Below are positions 1-7,063 of a DNA stretch of 8,784 nt, in pieces (the stretch's first letter is position 1; every line of letters begins with the position of its first letter). Source of the stretch: a bacterium (GTDB lineage Bacteria > Bacillota_I > Bacilli_A > RF39 > UBA660); assembly GCA_029007685.1 (NCBI GenBank), contig JAQXIG010000165.1, positions 1-8,784 on the forward strand. Reading direction: 5' to 3'. The notes below the pieces were generated by a model. That model saw only the letters and a program-made list of their open reading frames with translations. It did no database searches and was not told where the DNA came from. A program made the translations under genes and the position numbers.

Positions 1-1306
1 TGTAGAAAAATGGTTTCCACTTCATAATGTTAGATATGTTGCTTTAACTGATAATATTGATACATTTTTGGATAATTCTAATAATGATATTGCACCTTTT
101 AAAGCAATACTTAATGACATGTATGCTAAAGATTTATCTAAGAAGATTAGAACAGCACTTCATACTATGCAAAGTGAAGGTAAGTGGGTAGGAGGATGTC
201 CACCATTTGGATATAAGGTAGATCCTAATGATAAAAATCATTTAGTTATTGATGAAGTAGAAGCACCAATAGTTAAAAGAATATTTGATATGTTTATTGG
301 TGGTATTAGAATTAATAAAATAAGAGATACATTTAATAATGAAAATGTACCAACTTTCTCTACAATAAGAAATAGAAACTTTGTAAGAAATGGTAGTAAT
401 GGTAATATTTATGGTTATTGGTGTAATACTACGATTAAAAAGATATTACAGAACAGATTATATACTGGTGATATGATCCAAAATAGAAGATCTAGACTTA
501 GTTATAAATATCGTAAGATTATTTGTAATCCTAAAGAAAATTGGATAGTTGTTGAAAATACCCATGAGGCTATTATTGATAAAGATACTTTTAATAAGGT
601 ACAGAAGTTATTACCTAAACAACATCAAAGAAATGATAAAAAAGAATTATTTTTATTAGATGGATTATTAACATGTGCTGATTGTGGTCATAATATTGGA
701 ATTAGGGCAAGACGTGCTAATGGTAAGAGTACAACAGTCTGTAATTATTATAGAAAATATAATAAGGATTTTAGATTATGTACTTCACATGGTTTTGATT
801 ATGACACATTAGAACAGGGTGTAGTAAATGAAATTAAAAAAATAATATATTTAGTTAATAATGATAAATTAGAGTCTGAGGTTTTAAAAAAATATCAAAA
901 TAATAATACATTTGATACTTATAGAAAAACTAAAGAAAAATTAGAATTTGAACTTGAATCTATAAATAATAATTTAGATAATATGTATATTGATAAACTG
1001 GAAAATAAAGTAACTGAAGAAATGTATGAAAGAATATATGATAAATTAAATAATGAAATATCTTTAAAGAAAGATAAGCTAAGCGAAATTAATGAATATT
1101 TAGATAAATTAAATGATTATGAAGATTTATTTAGTATTATAAAGAAAGAAGTAGGAGAGTTTAAGAATAAATATCCGACTCGAGACTTAATACTTAAATT
1201 AATTAAAAATATTTCCATACATGAAGATGGAAATATAGATATACATTTCAACTTTAAAGAGTTGAATATTATTTATAAAAACCGTGATGCCTGATAACTC
1301 CAATCA
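1..1306 (+). mobile_element. Right end of a serine-recombinase-encoding integrated element
   Basis: Only the right edge of the element is in the window. It carries a large serine recombinase gene whose stop codon lies about a dozen bases before the point where a chromosomal ZIP transporter reading frame resumes. In this class of element (integrative elements, prophages, Tn4451/Tn5397-like transposons) the recombinase gene normally sits next to an attachment site, which fits. The recombinase gene is rich in AAT, AAA and TTA codons and looks more AT-rich than the envelope genes from 2570 on, consistent with transfer. The left end, cargo genes and type of element lie outside the window. The right boundary is an inference and could be a few bases either side of 1306. 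Confidence 0.65.
2..1294 (+). CDS. Large serine recombinase (site-specific integrase), 5' partial
   Basis: The reading frame is open from base 2, so the gene begins upstream; the TTG at 68 is internal, because the residues before it (RYVALTDNIDTFLDN) are typical of the end of a resolvase catalytic domain. Visible are 430 codons; large serine recombinases are usually about 500-550 residues, so roughly 100 N-terminal residues, including the catalytic serine, are missing. In order come the end of the catalytic domain and the long linking helix (about 100-180, with AKDLSKKIR), the Recombinase domain (about 190-640, KWVGGCPPFGYK then DEVEAPIVKRIFDMF), a zinc ribbon with Cys codons at 674, 683, 740 and 779, and a coiled-coil C-terminal arm (about 850-1190). 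The family cuts and rejoins DNA at att sites through a phosphoserine link. The gene ends in TGA followed immediately by TAA. No frame break is visible, so the enzyme may be functional if its N-terminus is intact. Confidence 0.93.
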   Translation, partial: VEKWFPLHNVRYVALTDNIDTFLDNSNNDIAPFKAILNDMYAKDLSKKIRTALHTMQSEGKWVGGCPPFGYKVDPNDKNHLVIDEVEAPIVKRIFDMFIGGIRINKIRDTFNNENVPTFSTIRNRNFVRNGSNGNIYGYWCNTTIKKILQNRLYTGDMIQNRRSRLSYKYRKIICNPKENWIVVENTHEAIIDKDTFNKVQKLLPKQHQRNDKKELFLLDGLLTCADCGHNIGIRARRANGKSTTVCNYYRKYNKDFRLCTSHGFDYDTLEQGVVNEIKKIIYLVNNDKLESEVLKKYQNNNTFDTYRKTKEKLEFELESINNNLDNMYIDKLENKVTEEMYERIYDKLNNEISLKKDKLSEINEYLDKLNDYEDLFSIIKKEVGEFKNKYPTRDLILKLIKNISIHEDGNIDIHFNFKELNIIYKNRDA

Positions 1307-1318
1307 GAGGGAATTAGT
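1295..1318. other. Putative attachment site (attR) of the serine-recombinase element
   Basis: Left of this point the sequence belongs to the recombinase gene. Right of about 1306 it reads as codons E-G-I-S of a ZIP transporter, continuing without interruption. The family motif here is HNIPEGIS, but the bases before GAG GGA read L-Q-S after two tandem stop codons. TCAGAGGGAATTAG matches what a proline codon CCA followed by GAGGGAATTAG would give except for its first base, so the crossover probably lies at or just left of CAGAGG. The exact core cannot be fixed without attL or an empty site. Confidence 0.55.
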
Positions 1319-1612
1319 ATTTCTGTTCCTATTTATTATAGTACGGAAAGTAGAGCTAAAGCTTTCTTTTATACGTTTGTTTCTGGTTTATCGGAGCCTT
1401 TAGGAGCTATTATTGCTTATTTTTTATTGGCTCCCTATGTCAATGATTTTATGATGGGCGTTTTGTATTCTTTTATTGGAGGTTTAATGGTTCATATTTC
1501 TTTATATGAGTTATTGCCGCAATCATTATCTTATCGGAAGTATCGATTAACTTATTGGTCCCTAGGACTTGGGATTGCTTTTATGTTTTTGAATCATCTA
1601 CTGTTTACATAA
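1298..1612 (+). pseudogene. ZIP-family (ZupT-like) metal transporter, 3' fragment cut by integration
   Basis: From 1307 the frame reads EGISISVPIYYSTESRAKAF, then SGLSEPLGA, GGLMVHISLYELLP and a final hydrophobic helix ending at TAA (1610-1612). This is the C-terminal part of ZupT-type zinc/divalent metal importers, starting in the HNIPEG motif of the fifth membrane helix, whose His and Glu bind metal in the family. About 101 residues remain, roughly the last 40 percent. There is no start codon or ribosome binding site near the junction, and stop codons (TGA TAA) lie in frame directly upstream. The remaining reading frame is undamaged, suggesting recent insertion; excision of the element could restore the gene if its 5' half sits beyond the left end. 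An in-frame ATG at 1442 exists but is internal to the conserved region. Confidence 0.85.
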
Positions 1613-1647
1613 AAAAGAATAGAATTTCTTTGCTGAACTTGTAAGAT

Positions 1648-1682
1648 AAATGTAGGCATAAAAAGAGTGTCTACATTTTTTT
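1648..1682 (+). terminator. Intrinsic terminator after the ZIP transporter fragment
   Basis: AAATGTAGGCA pairs with TGTCTACATTT over 11 base pairs (one G-U) around a 9-base loop, and the 3' arm runs into a T tract to 1682. It lies 35 bases after the transporter stop codon on the same strand and fits a factor-independent terminator. Confidence 0.75.
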
Positions 1683-1699
1683 GTTATAATAAAATTAAA

Positions 1700-2560
1700 G
1701 AAGATGCTTGTATGGGAATAGGTAGACCTAAAGTTGTTATTTATCAAATTTGTACAAAAGAAGAAAAAATTGTTCTATATTGTATAGAAAATGAAATAAG
1801 AATGAATTATTAAGCAAAGATTACTTTATAAAATCATTGTGTATAGAATCAAATGTATCTAAAAGTGGTTCTTATAAATGGTTAAAAACCAGAAATATAA
1901 ATGAATCATTGAGATTTAGAACTATTCATCAGAGATATTTATAATAGAGAACCAAGTTATGAATAATAAAGGCTATTATTAAAAGAAGATGTTGGATGGA
2001 TAGTATCTAATAATTTAGTTCATAAAGTTTGTAAAAAATTAAAAATAGGAAGGCAAGCTAGACATTACAGTCTCTTATCAATAATAATTGGGATTTGATT
2101 TAACAAACGGAAGATTGCACTTACTATGTAGATGTGTTTGCTGGTTCGATAATAGGGTCTGATATTAAACTTTTTGATCATGAAGTTAGTATCACTAACC
2201 ATAGATTAGCATTAGAAGATATTTTTAATAACAAAATAAAAAGAGGATTAAAAGCCATGAAACTATTTTTCACTTAGATCAGGGCGCAATATATTCCTCT
2301 GTGGCATTTAACAACGTACATGAAGATTATAACATAATTAGGTTTATGTCGAGAATAGGTACTTCAGCAAATCATCCAATTATTGAATCCCCAAATGGTT
2401 GCTTAAAGACATGTATGTAGATTTTAATCAAGATGATTGTCAGATATAAATGCAATTATATATAATTATTTAAGACCTAGTTTATGCTTTAAATTATAAA
2501 ACCCCAATCGAGTATAAAAAAGAAACGTGGTTCAGTTCAGCTCAATTAGGGTTTACTTAA
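1700..2560 (+). pseudogene. Decayed IS3-family (IS150-like) transposase remnant
   Basis: No long frame is open, but pieces of all three frames line up with an IS3-type OrfA/OrfB. At 1700-1850 there is an OrfA tail (GIGRPK, TKEEKIV, then ELLSKDYFIKSL in the next frame). Next come an OrfB start (SKSGSYKWLK, near 1860) and REPSY and KEDVGWIVSNNLVHKVCKKLKI (1950-2050). The rve integrase core follows with EDCTYYVDVFAGSIIG (from 2110), HLDQGAIYSS (from 2271), FMSRIG and IIESPNG (Glu codon 2385). It ends with YALNYKTPIEYK and a TAA at 2558. The Asp, Asp and Glu of the DDE triad can still be recognised, but stops (for example 1942 and 1945) and frameshifts (for example the T run at 2481-2483) make it non-functional. 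The start of OrfA is missing and I found no clear terminal inverted repeats, so the limits are those of recognisable coding sequence. Confidence 0.85.
2499..2554 (-). terminator. Inverted repeat, possible terminator of the PBP gene
   Basis: Arms at 2499-2512 and 2541-2554 are 14 bases long and complementary at 12 positions. In minus-strand RNA both mismatches become G-U pairs, so the stem is continuous; in plus-strand RNA they would be C-A mismatches. The hairpin begins about 16 bases after the PBP stop codon. Against it: the loop is 28 bases and the U run is short (UUUU, partly inside the stem). It overlaps the end of the transposase remnant. Confidence 0.4.
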
Positions 2561-2569
2561 TATTGTTTT

Positions 2570-5362
2570 TTATTGAACAATAATTTGTCTTGTTTTGGTA
2601 TAAGTTTTACTGTCGTAAGTTGCTGTATAGGTAATTGTATATGTTCCGACTGTTAATGGGGTAGTATCTCCAGAAATGTTGGTAATTGTAGTTCCATTTG
2701 GATCTTTTATGACTGTTTTTATCATTACACCTTTGCTAATTGGTATGCCATCTTTTAATAGTTCTACTGGTATAGTTGGATCTGTATAAGTATCGGTTGT
2801 TGTGATGGTGGTAGTTGCATCTCCTACTAATTTTAAGGTATATATAGCTGTGTCAGTTATCTCTGGGTTTTCATAGTTAAACTCAAATATGGCTGGTGTA
2901 CTTTGATTTAAAGTGTAGTTTGAAAAGGTAGTGACTACTTTATATGTTCCTGAGATATTTGTGTTAGCATCAATGGTATAACTATTATTTGTAGTAAATC
3001 CTAGCAATACTTCACCATAGTATACATTGTATCCAAAGTCTCCATAATTATCATTGGCAGTAGGTTTATTCAGTTTATTCCATGTGATTGTGATTTTTTG
3101 TTTTTCTTTTGAGTAATTTACATTTAATCCGGTTACGGTATCTAATTTACTATATCTCGTTGATGTTTCGGTTGGCTCGGTACCTTTTTTAAAGTATTCG
3201 TAAGTGATTTGATTGCTAGGGGTATTAGCACTTGGTAGAGCAGCTGGGTTACTTCCTATTTCAATTCCTACTTTGACTACACTGCTTGGTTCTTCAAATG
3301 GTTTACCATTTTTATTAAATATTGCATTTCCTAATGCTTTATATAATTGAGATCTTCCATTTACCGCTTGGATTGTGGTATTATATCCTTCACTTATTTT
3401 TTCATAACCATACCACATACTGATTGCATATTGTGGATCATATCCTACAATCCATGCATCATTTACTGCGTTTCCTGGAAGGTTATTCTTTTTCTTTACA
3501 TCTTCTGTAAAGTTGGTGGTTCCTGTTTTTGCAGCTACAGTTACTCCTGGTATTTGGGCTCCATTACTTAATCCGCTTTCAACAGCAGTTATCAGAACAT
3601 CCGTTATCATGAAAGCAGTAGCGTCACTCATTGCTTTTTTTGATTTTGGTTCATAGTTTACTACTTCTCCTGTTTCGCGATATATGATTTTATTGATGGA
3701 TAATGGTTCGTAATAAGTTCCACCATTTGCTAAGGCTGCATAAGCTGCGGCCATCATCAGAGGAGTGGTTCCGTCATAAGCGCCAATCGAATGTGCTTCA
3801 TGAATTCTGCCATTACTGATTTCTGGTTCGATTCCTAAATTTTGTGCAAATTCAATAATCTTTTTATTATCTACACTTTGGAAAGCTTTTAAAGCAGGAA
3901 TGTTTCTCGATTGAGCTAAAGCAGTTCTTAGACTGATTTGTCCCATAAATCCACGGTCAGAGTTATTGATTGGGGTGCCATCTGAGTAACTATATGGTTC
4001 ATCTAAGATTTGGGTATAAGTAGACCAATTTTCGTATTCGATAGCAGGACCATAATCAAATATTGGTTTTGCGGTGGAACCAATTTGTCTTTTGGCTTGG
4101 GTCGCATAGTTTGTAGTCGTTCTTGGTTTGGATTTGAATCTTCCACCTCCAACGGCTACGATTTTACCGGTATCTACTTCTACTACAGCTACACCACTTT
4201 GCACTTTGTCATCCTTCCAGGTGAATCCTATTCCATTAAAGATATTATCGATTTTTTGCTGTCTTTCTCGATCCATATTGGTATAGATTTCTACTGGGGT
4301 AATGTATGGATTTATGCCACGTTTGTCCATTAGTTCGTCTACTACTGTATCAATATAACTAATAAAGGCTACACCTTCTTTTGATTGTTCTTTTAGTAAA
4401 GAGGTAATTGGAATGGCATTTGCTTGATCAGCTTCTTCCTGGGTGATATAGCCATGTCTTACCATTAGGCGAAGTACCTCTTTTCTTCGTTCATAGGTGC
4501 GGTCTGGATGGTAAATGGGACTATAATAGGTCGGTGCATTGAAAATTCCTACTAAAATAGCTGCTTCTGATAAATTTATATCTTTTACACTTTTTCCAAA
4601 ATATGTTTGTGATGCTTGTTCTACTCCGAACGACATACTTCCTAGATCATGGTTATTTACATAATATTCGATGATTTGTTCTTTGGTAAAGTCTTTTTCT
4701 AATTTGAAGACAGCTAGGTAGATATCTGTAAATTTACGAACAATTCCTTTCCATCCTTGAGCTTCAGTACTTGTGTAAGTGTTTTTTACTACTTGCATGG
4801 ATAATGTAGAAGCTCCTCCAGCATTTTTGTTTCCGGTTAGTTGGCCGATACTTGCTTTGATAAAACGAGGGGCATCGAATCCGTTATGTTGAAAAAATCT
4901 AGCATCTTCGGTAGCGATTAAGGCATCTACAAACACTTCTGGAAGATCGTCATAGGTTACATTTTCTCTTAATTGAGCTCCTAATCTAATTACTTCATTA
5001 TTATTACCGTCATACATGATGCTGGATTCTCGCTTATCTAGATAAGTAATGTCAAATTTAGGGGCTTCACTCATAATATATATCCCGAATCCTACTACAG
5101 CAACACATACTAATAAGGATAGTATTAGAAAGGTGATTAGAAGAAAATTAAATACTTTTCTTTGTTTGGGTTTACTTTTGATATGGTCTAAAAATCTTGC
5201 GATTAGTAGAATCATTCCAATTCCGATTCCTAATACTATTGTTAGTGATAATCCCATGATTAAATAGCTAATTACTAATAAAACTAGCATAATTGCCATA
5301 ACAATAAACATAAATCTTTGATTTTCTTTTTTTGAAATTTGACTGCTCTTTTTTTGGGCCAT
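2570..5362 (-). CDS. Class A penicillin-binding protein (PBP1A type), bifunctional
   Basis: The 930-residue protein makes peptidoglycan from lipid II outside the membrane, with glycosyltransferase (GT51) and transpeptidase domains. Three hydrophobic segments (about 17-36, 37-57, 72-97) precede the GT51 domain (about 115-310). That domain has catalytic E152 in EDARFFQHNG, GASTLSMQ at 183-190 (a variant seen in some class A PBPs in place of GGSTITQQ) and E232 in IIEYYVN. The transpeptidase (about 385-680) has S429-T-A-K432, S485-R-N487 and K612-T-G-T615, so both active sites look complete. The tail carries an FN3-like domain (about 738-830, ITITWNKL) and a beta-rich Ig-like domain (about 840-930). 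The start is firm: GGAGGT lies 7 bases before ATG, and that ATG directly follows the recU stop codon. It corresponds to ponA/pbp2 of the recU-PBP operon in Bacilli. Usual class A PBPs have one N-terminal membrane helix; three is unusual. Confidence 0.95.
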   Translation of the reverse strand: MAQKKSSQISKKENQRFMFIVMAIMLVLLVISYLIMGLSLTIVLGIGIGMILLIARFLDHIKSKPKQRKVFNFLLITFLILSLLVCVAVVGFGIYIMSEAPKFDITYLDKRESSIMYDGNNNEVIRLGAQLRENVTYDDLPEVFVDALIATEDARFFQHNGFDAPRFIKASIGQLTGNKNAGGASTLSMQVVKNTYTSTEAQGWKGIVRKFTDIYLAVFKLEKDFTKEQIIEYYVNNHDLGSMSFGVEQASQTYFGKSVKDINLSEAAILVGIFNAPTYYSPIYHPDRTYERRKEVLRLMVRHGYITQEEADQANAIPITSLLKEQSKEGVAFISYIDTVVDELMDKRGINPYITPVEIYTNMDRERQQKIDNIFNGIGFTWKDDKVQSGVAVVEVDTGKIVAVGGGRFKSKPRTTTNYATQAKRQIGSTAKPIFDYGPAIEYENWSTYTQILDEPYSYSDGTPINNSDRGFMGQISLRTALAQSRNIPALKAFQSVDNKKIIEFAQNLGIEPEISNGRIHEAHSIGAYDGTTPLMMAAAYAALANGGTYYEPLSINKIIYRETGEVVNYEPKSKKAMSDATAFMITDVLITAVESGLSNGAQIPGVTVAAKTGTTNFTEDVKKKNNLPGNAVNDAWIVGYDPQYAISMWYGYEKISEGYNTTIQAVNGRSQLYKALGNAIFNKNGKPFEEPSSVVKVGIEIGSNPAALPSANTPSNQITYEYFKKGTEPTETSTRYSKLDTVTGLNVNYSKEKQKITITWNKLNKPTANDNYGDFGYNVYYGEVLLGFTTNNSYTIDANTNISGTYKVVTTFSNYTLNQSTPAIFEFNYENPEITDTAIYTLKLVGDATTTITTTDTYTDPTIPVELLKDGIPISKGVMIKTVIKDPNGTTITNISGDTTPLTVGTYTITYTATYDSKTYTKTRQIIVQ

Positions 5363-5950
5363 TTAAGCCACCTCCAATAATTGATCTATAATTTTTAAAT
5401 AATCTAATCTTGGTAGATATTTTTCTTCGATGGAATATGCTTTTTTTTCAAAATAAGTAAGTGGAATGGAACTTCTTTTTTCTGATTCTATAAAAGATAG
5501 TAAGTCTTCTGCTAATAATAAGTAGGTTATTCTTAGTTGATGGAAACGAACAATAACAAAACCTATTCCTCCACAGCTAGTAATGTTTTTTAAGTGATCT
5601 ACTTGATGTTTATGGATATTTTCTAGTGGAAAAGATGTTTTATTGTTGGTTTCTTTTGCTTCAAAGTCGATGTATTTACCTTTATATATTCCATTGTAAT
5701 CTGTAGTTGATGGAGATTCGAAGTAAGCTTCTGTTATTACGATTTTACCAATCTTATTTTGCTTGGTTGGATAGTCTACCTTATTGATTTTAATAGGGGT
5801 AGGTTTTTTATAGATAAAGGCGATTTTGTGATCGATATAGTATTTGTTTGAGATGTTGATGTCATTTTCTAAGTTGCTACCTCTATTTTTATAACTTGTA
5901 TTTATTATTTTGGCTGTATTTTCTATTATTTTCCCACCTGGATACTTCAT
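5363..5950 (-). CDS. recU: Holliday junction resolvase RecU
   Basis: The 195-residue protein is a RecU-family nuclease that cuts Holliday junctions during recombination and helps chromosome segregation. It aligns by eye along its length with Bacillus RecU: NRGSNLENDIN (E28), KKPTPIKI, EAYFESPSTTDYNGIYKG, YIDFEAKETNNKTSFPLEN and HQVDHL. The PD-(D/E)XK active site is visible as D84 in TTDYNG and E97-A-K99 in FEAKET, with Q116 beyond. The ATG at 5948-5950 has AGGTGA four bases upstream and a promoter behind it. It is the first gene of a two-gene operon with the class A PBP: stop and start codons touch, and the PBP ribosome binding site overlaps the last recU codons, so translation is probably coupled. 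About 12 residues at the start (YPGGKIIENTAK) are typical of the family. Confidence 0.96.
   Translation of the reverse strand: MKYPGGKIIENTAKIINTSYKNRGSNLENDINISNKYYIDHKIAFIYKKPTPIKINKVDYPTKQNKIGKIVITEAYFESPSTTDYNGIYKGKYIDFEAKETNNKTSFPLENIHKHQVDHLKNITSCGGIGFVIVRFHQLRITYLLLAEDLLSFIESEKRSSIPLTYFEKKAYSIEEKYLPRLDYLKIIDQLLEVA
5368..5375 (-). promoter_or_regulatory. PBP ribosome binding site inside the end of recU
   Basis: On the minus strand this reads GGAGGTGG. Its GGAGGT core lies 7 bases before the PBP ATG and overlaps the codons for the last residues of RecU (E-V-A). It fixes the PBP start and couples the two genes. Confidence 0.85.
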
Positions 5951-5967
5951 GAAATCACCTGTATATC

Positions 5968-5996
5968 ATTATACTATATTATGTTTTCTTTTTCTA
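5968..5996 (-). promoter_or_regulatory. Sigma-A type promoter of the recU-PBP operon
   Basis: On the minus strand there is a perfect -10 TATAAT (5968-5973), 17 bases after a -35 TAGAAA (5991-5996, four of six consensus bases). The predicted transcript start is about ten bases before the recU ribosome binding site. No other hexamer pair in this gap reads as well on this strand. Confidence 0.65.
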
Positions 5997-6047
5997 TTAT
6001 TTTCTTGTTTTTTTCATAGTGGTGGAAATTGCTGTCTGTATTGTTTT

Positions 6048-6066
6048 TTTGACATCATTTGTCGAA
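6048..6066. promoter_or_regulatory. Imperfect dyad, candidate operator upstream of the small ORF
   Basis: TTTGACA and TGTCGAA face each other across a 5-base spacer, complementary at 6 of 7 positions. The left arm contains TTGACA, a consensus -35 hexamer, but the best -10 at normal spacing (AACATT, 6072-6077) is poor. It lies in the 165-base gap between the divergent recU and small-ORF genes. A dimeric regulator site is possible but unproven. Confidence 0.25.
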
Positions 6067-6115
6067 ACTAAAACATTGGGATAAAAATTTAGTAAAATAG
6101 TAGTGGAGGGATTTT

Positions 6116-6220
6116 ATGACTTATATGAATGTAATCGATATTTTAAATCAGATGAAAGAAAAGGTGTTACAGGCAAAACTTATTACTTATACAAGACGAT
6201 ATCGTGAAGAAGATTTATAA
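6116..6220 (+). CDS. Small protein of unknown function, 34 residues
   Basis: An ATG at 6116 is preceded by GGAGGG (6105-6110) at 5-base spacing, one of the better ribosome binding sites in the window. The frame encodes MTYMNVIDILNQMKEK followed by a basic stretch (TYTRRYREEDL), ending in TAA. The first half could form an amphipathic helix; there is no signal peptide or membrane segment. The stop codon lies two bases before the start of the phosphodiesterase gene, so the two are probably co-translated. I do not recognise a family. It could be a true small protein or a leader ORF that feeds ribosomes to the next gene, which itself has a weak binding site. Confidence 0.6.
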   Translation: MTYMNVIDILNQMKEKVLQAKLITYTRRYREEDL

Positions 6221-6222
6221 TT

Positions 6223-6942
6223 ATGTTGGTGATGGATTTGAAAGTGAACTGTTTAAAAGGACATATGGTTGCCCATAGAGGAATTTATGGTAATAGGGTA
6301 GTAGAAAACACGTTGGATGCTTTTTCACTTGCTTTAAGCCAAGAAGTTCCGATAGAGTTAGATTTACGAATTTTACACGACGGGAACATTGTGGTTTTTC
6401 ATGATGATAATTTGAAGAGATTGTTAGGGATCGATCGAGATATTTTTTCTTATGATTATTCTGAACTTAAGAAATTGAGGTTTCCTGATACGGATGCCTA
6501 TATTCCTTTATTTCAAGAAGTTTTAGATTTGGTTCAGGGAAAAGTATTTCTTGTGATAGAGATCAAAAGGGTTAAAGAAGTTCATTATTCTAATTATCTT
6601 TCTTCTATTGTTTCTATTTTGAAAAAATATTCACATAATTTTGTGATTCAAGCTTTTGATATTAGAATTGTTCATTGGTTTTTGAAAAATACTGATTATA
6701 TTGTGGGATTATTAATTGCGAATCGAAAAAATTCATTTTATGATTGGATCATGAGGAGACAGGTAATTATTTCCATTTTAAAACCTGATTTTATATCAGT
6801 TGATTATTCTATAGCGAATACCAAAGTCGTTCAATGGTTTAGGAAAAAGGGACCGGTTTTATTATGGACGATAAAGACTCGGGAAATTTTAGATGATGTA
6901 GAAAGATTTGGGGATAGTTATGTAGTTGAAAATCTTTTTTAG
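6223..6942 (+). CDS. Glycerophosphodiester phosphodiesterase (GDPD family)
   Basis: The 239-residue protein should hydrolyse glycerophosphodiesters (deacylated phospholipids) to glycerol 3-phosphate and an alcohol, using a metal ion. The GDPD barrel motifs are present: H18-R19-G20 in VAHRGIYGN, E29-N-T in VVENT, E45-L-D47 in IELDLRI, H60-D-D in VVFHDD and E113-I-K115 in LVIEIKR. A late Trp motif (LLWTIKT) is near the C-terminus. All expected catalytic residues are present. There is no signal peptide or membrane segment, so it is probably cytoplasmic, like UgpQ. The start at 6223 follows the small ORF stop by two bases with only a weak GAAGAAGA upstream; ATG at 6232 is an alternative. In several Bacilli ypsA sits next to gpsB at this place, so the position is lineage-specific. 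Confidence 0.9.
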   Translation: MLVMDLKVNCLKGHMVAHRGIYGNRVVENTLDAFSLALSQEVPIELDLRILHDGNIVVFHDDNLKRLLGIDRDIFSYDYSELKKLRFPDTDAYIPLFQEVLDLVQGKVFLVIEIKRVKEVHYSNYLSSIVSILKKYSHNFVIQAFDIRIVHWFLKNTDYIVGLLIANRKNSFYDWIMRRQVIISILKPDFISVDYSIANTKVVQWFRKKGPVLLWTIKTREILDDVERFGDSYVVENLF

Positions 6943-7003
6943 GTTATATTACAGTTTCATAATTAAATTATAGTTTTAGTTGAATTTAGTGAGAGTTTTT
7001 TCA

Positions 7004-7032
7004 TTGACATTTCCTTGTATTTCTGTGATAAT
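7004..7032 (+). promoter_or_regulatory. Sigma-A type promoter of gpsB
   Basis: A perfect -35 TTGACA (7004-7009) and a -10 GATAAT (7027-7032, five of six) are 17 bases apart, with TG one base before the -10 (extended -10). The expected transcript start near 7039 is just before the gpsB ribosome binding site. This is the strongest promoter seen in the window and may also drive rnpB, the rodZ-like gene and pgsA. Confidence 0.82.
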
Positions 7033-7063
7033 ATTAGCAGAAGATTGGGGAGGGATAGATGTG

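Noticed and set aside
68..130. Recombinase starting at TTG 68
   Set aside because: The frame is open back to base 2 with conserved resolvase-domain sequence; the gene starts outside the window.
1427..1612. A separate 61-residue membrane protein
   Set aside because: The frame continues upstream with conserved ZIP sequence to the element junction; it is the tail of a cut gene with no start signal.
1685..1690. TATAAT-like -10 before the IS remnant
   Set aside because: No -35 at suitable spacing and it follows a terminator T run in AT-rich DNA.
3347..5267. Plus-strand open frames opposite the PBP gene (3347-3571, 4010-4333, 5049-5267)
   Set aside because: They lie antisense to a clearly coding gene, lack ribosome binding sites and encode low-complexity, family-less peptides.
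6959..6971. ATAAT-TAA-ATTAT palindrome after the phosphodiesterase gene as a terminator
   Set aside because: The five-pair stem is all A-T and no T run follows directly; too weak to call.
6980..7063. Longer gpsB start at TTG 6980
   Set aside because: The promoter (7004-7032) and ribosome binding site (7049-7054) lie inside it, and the extra residues do not match GpsB.
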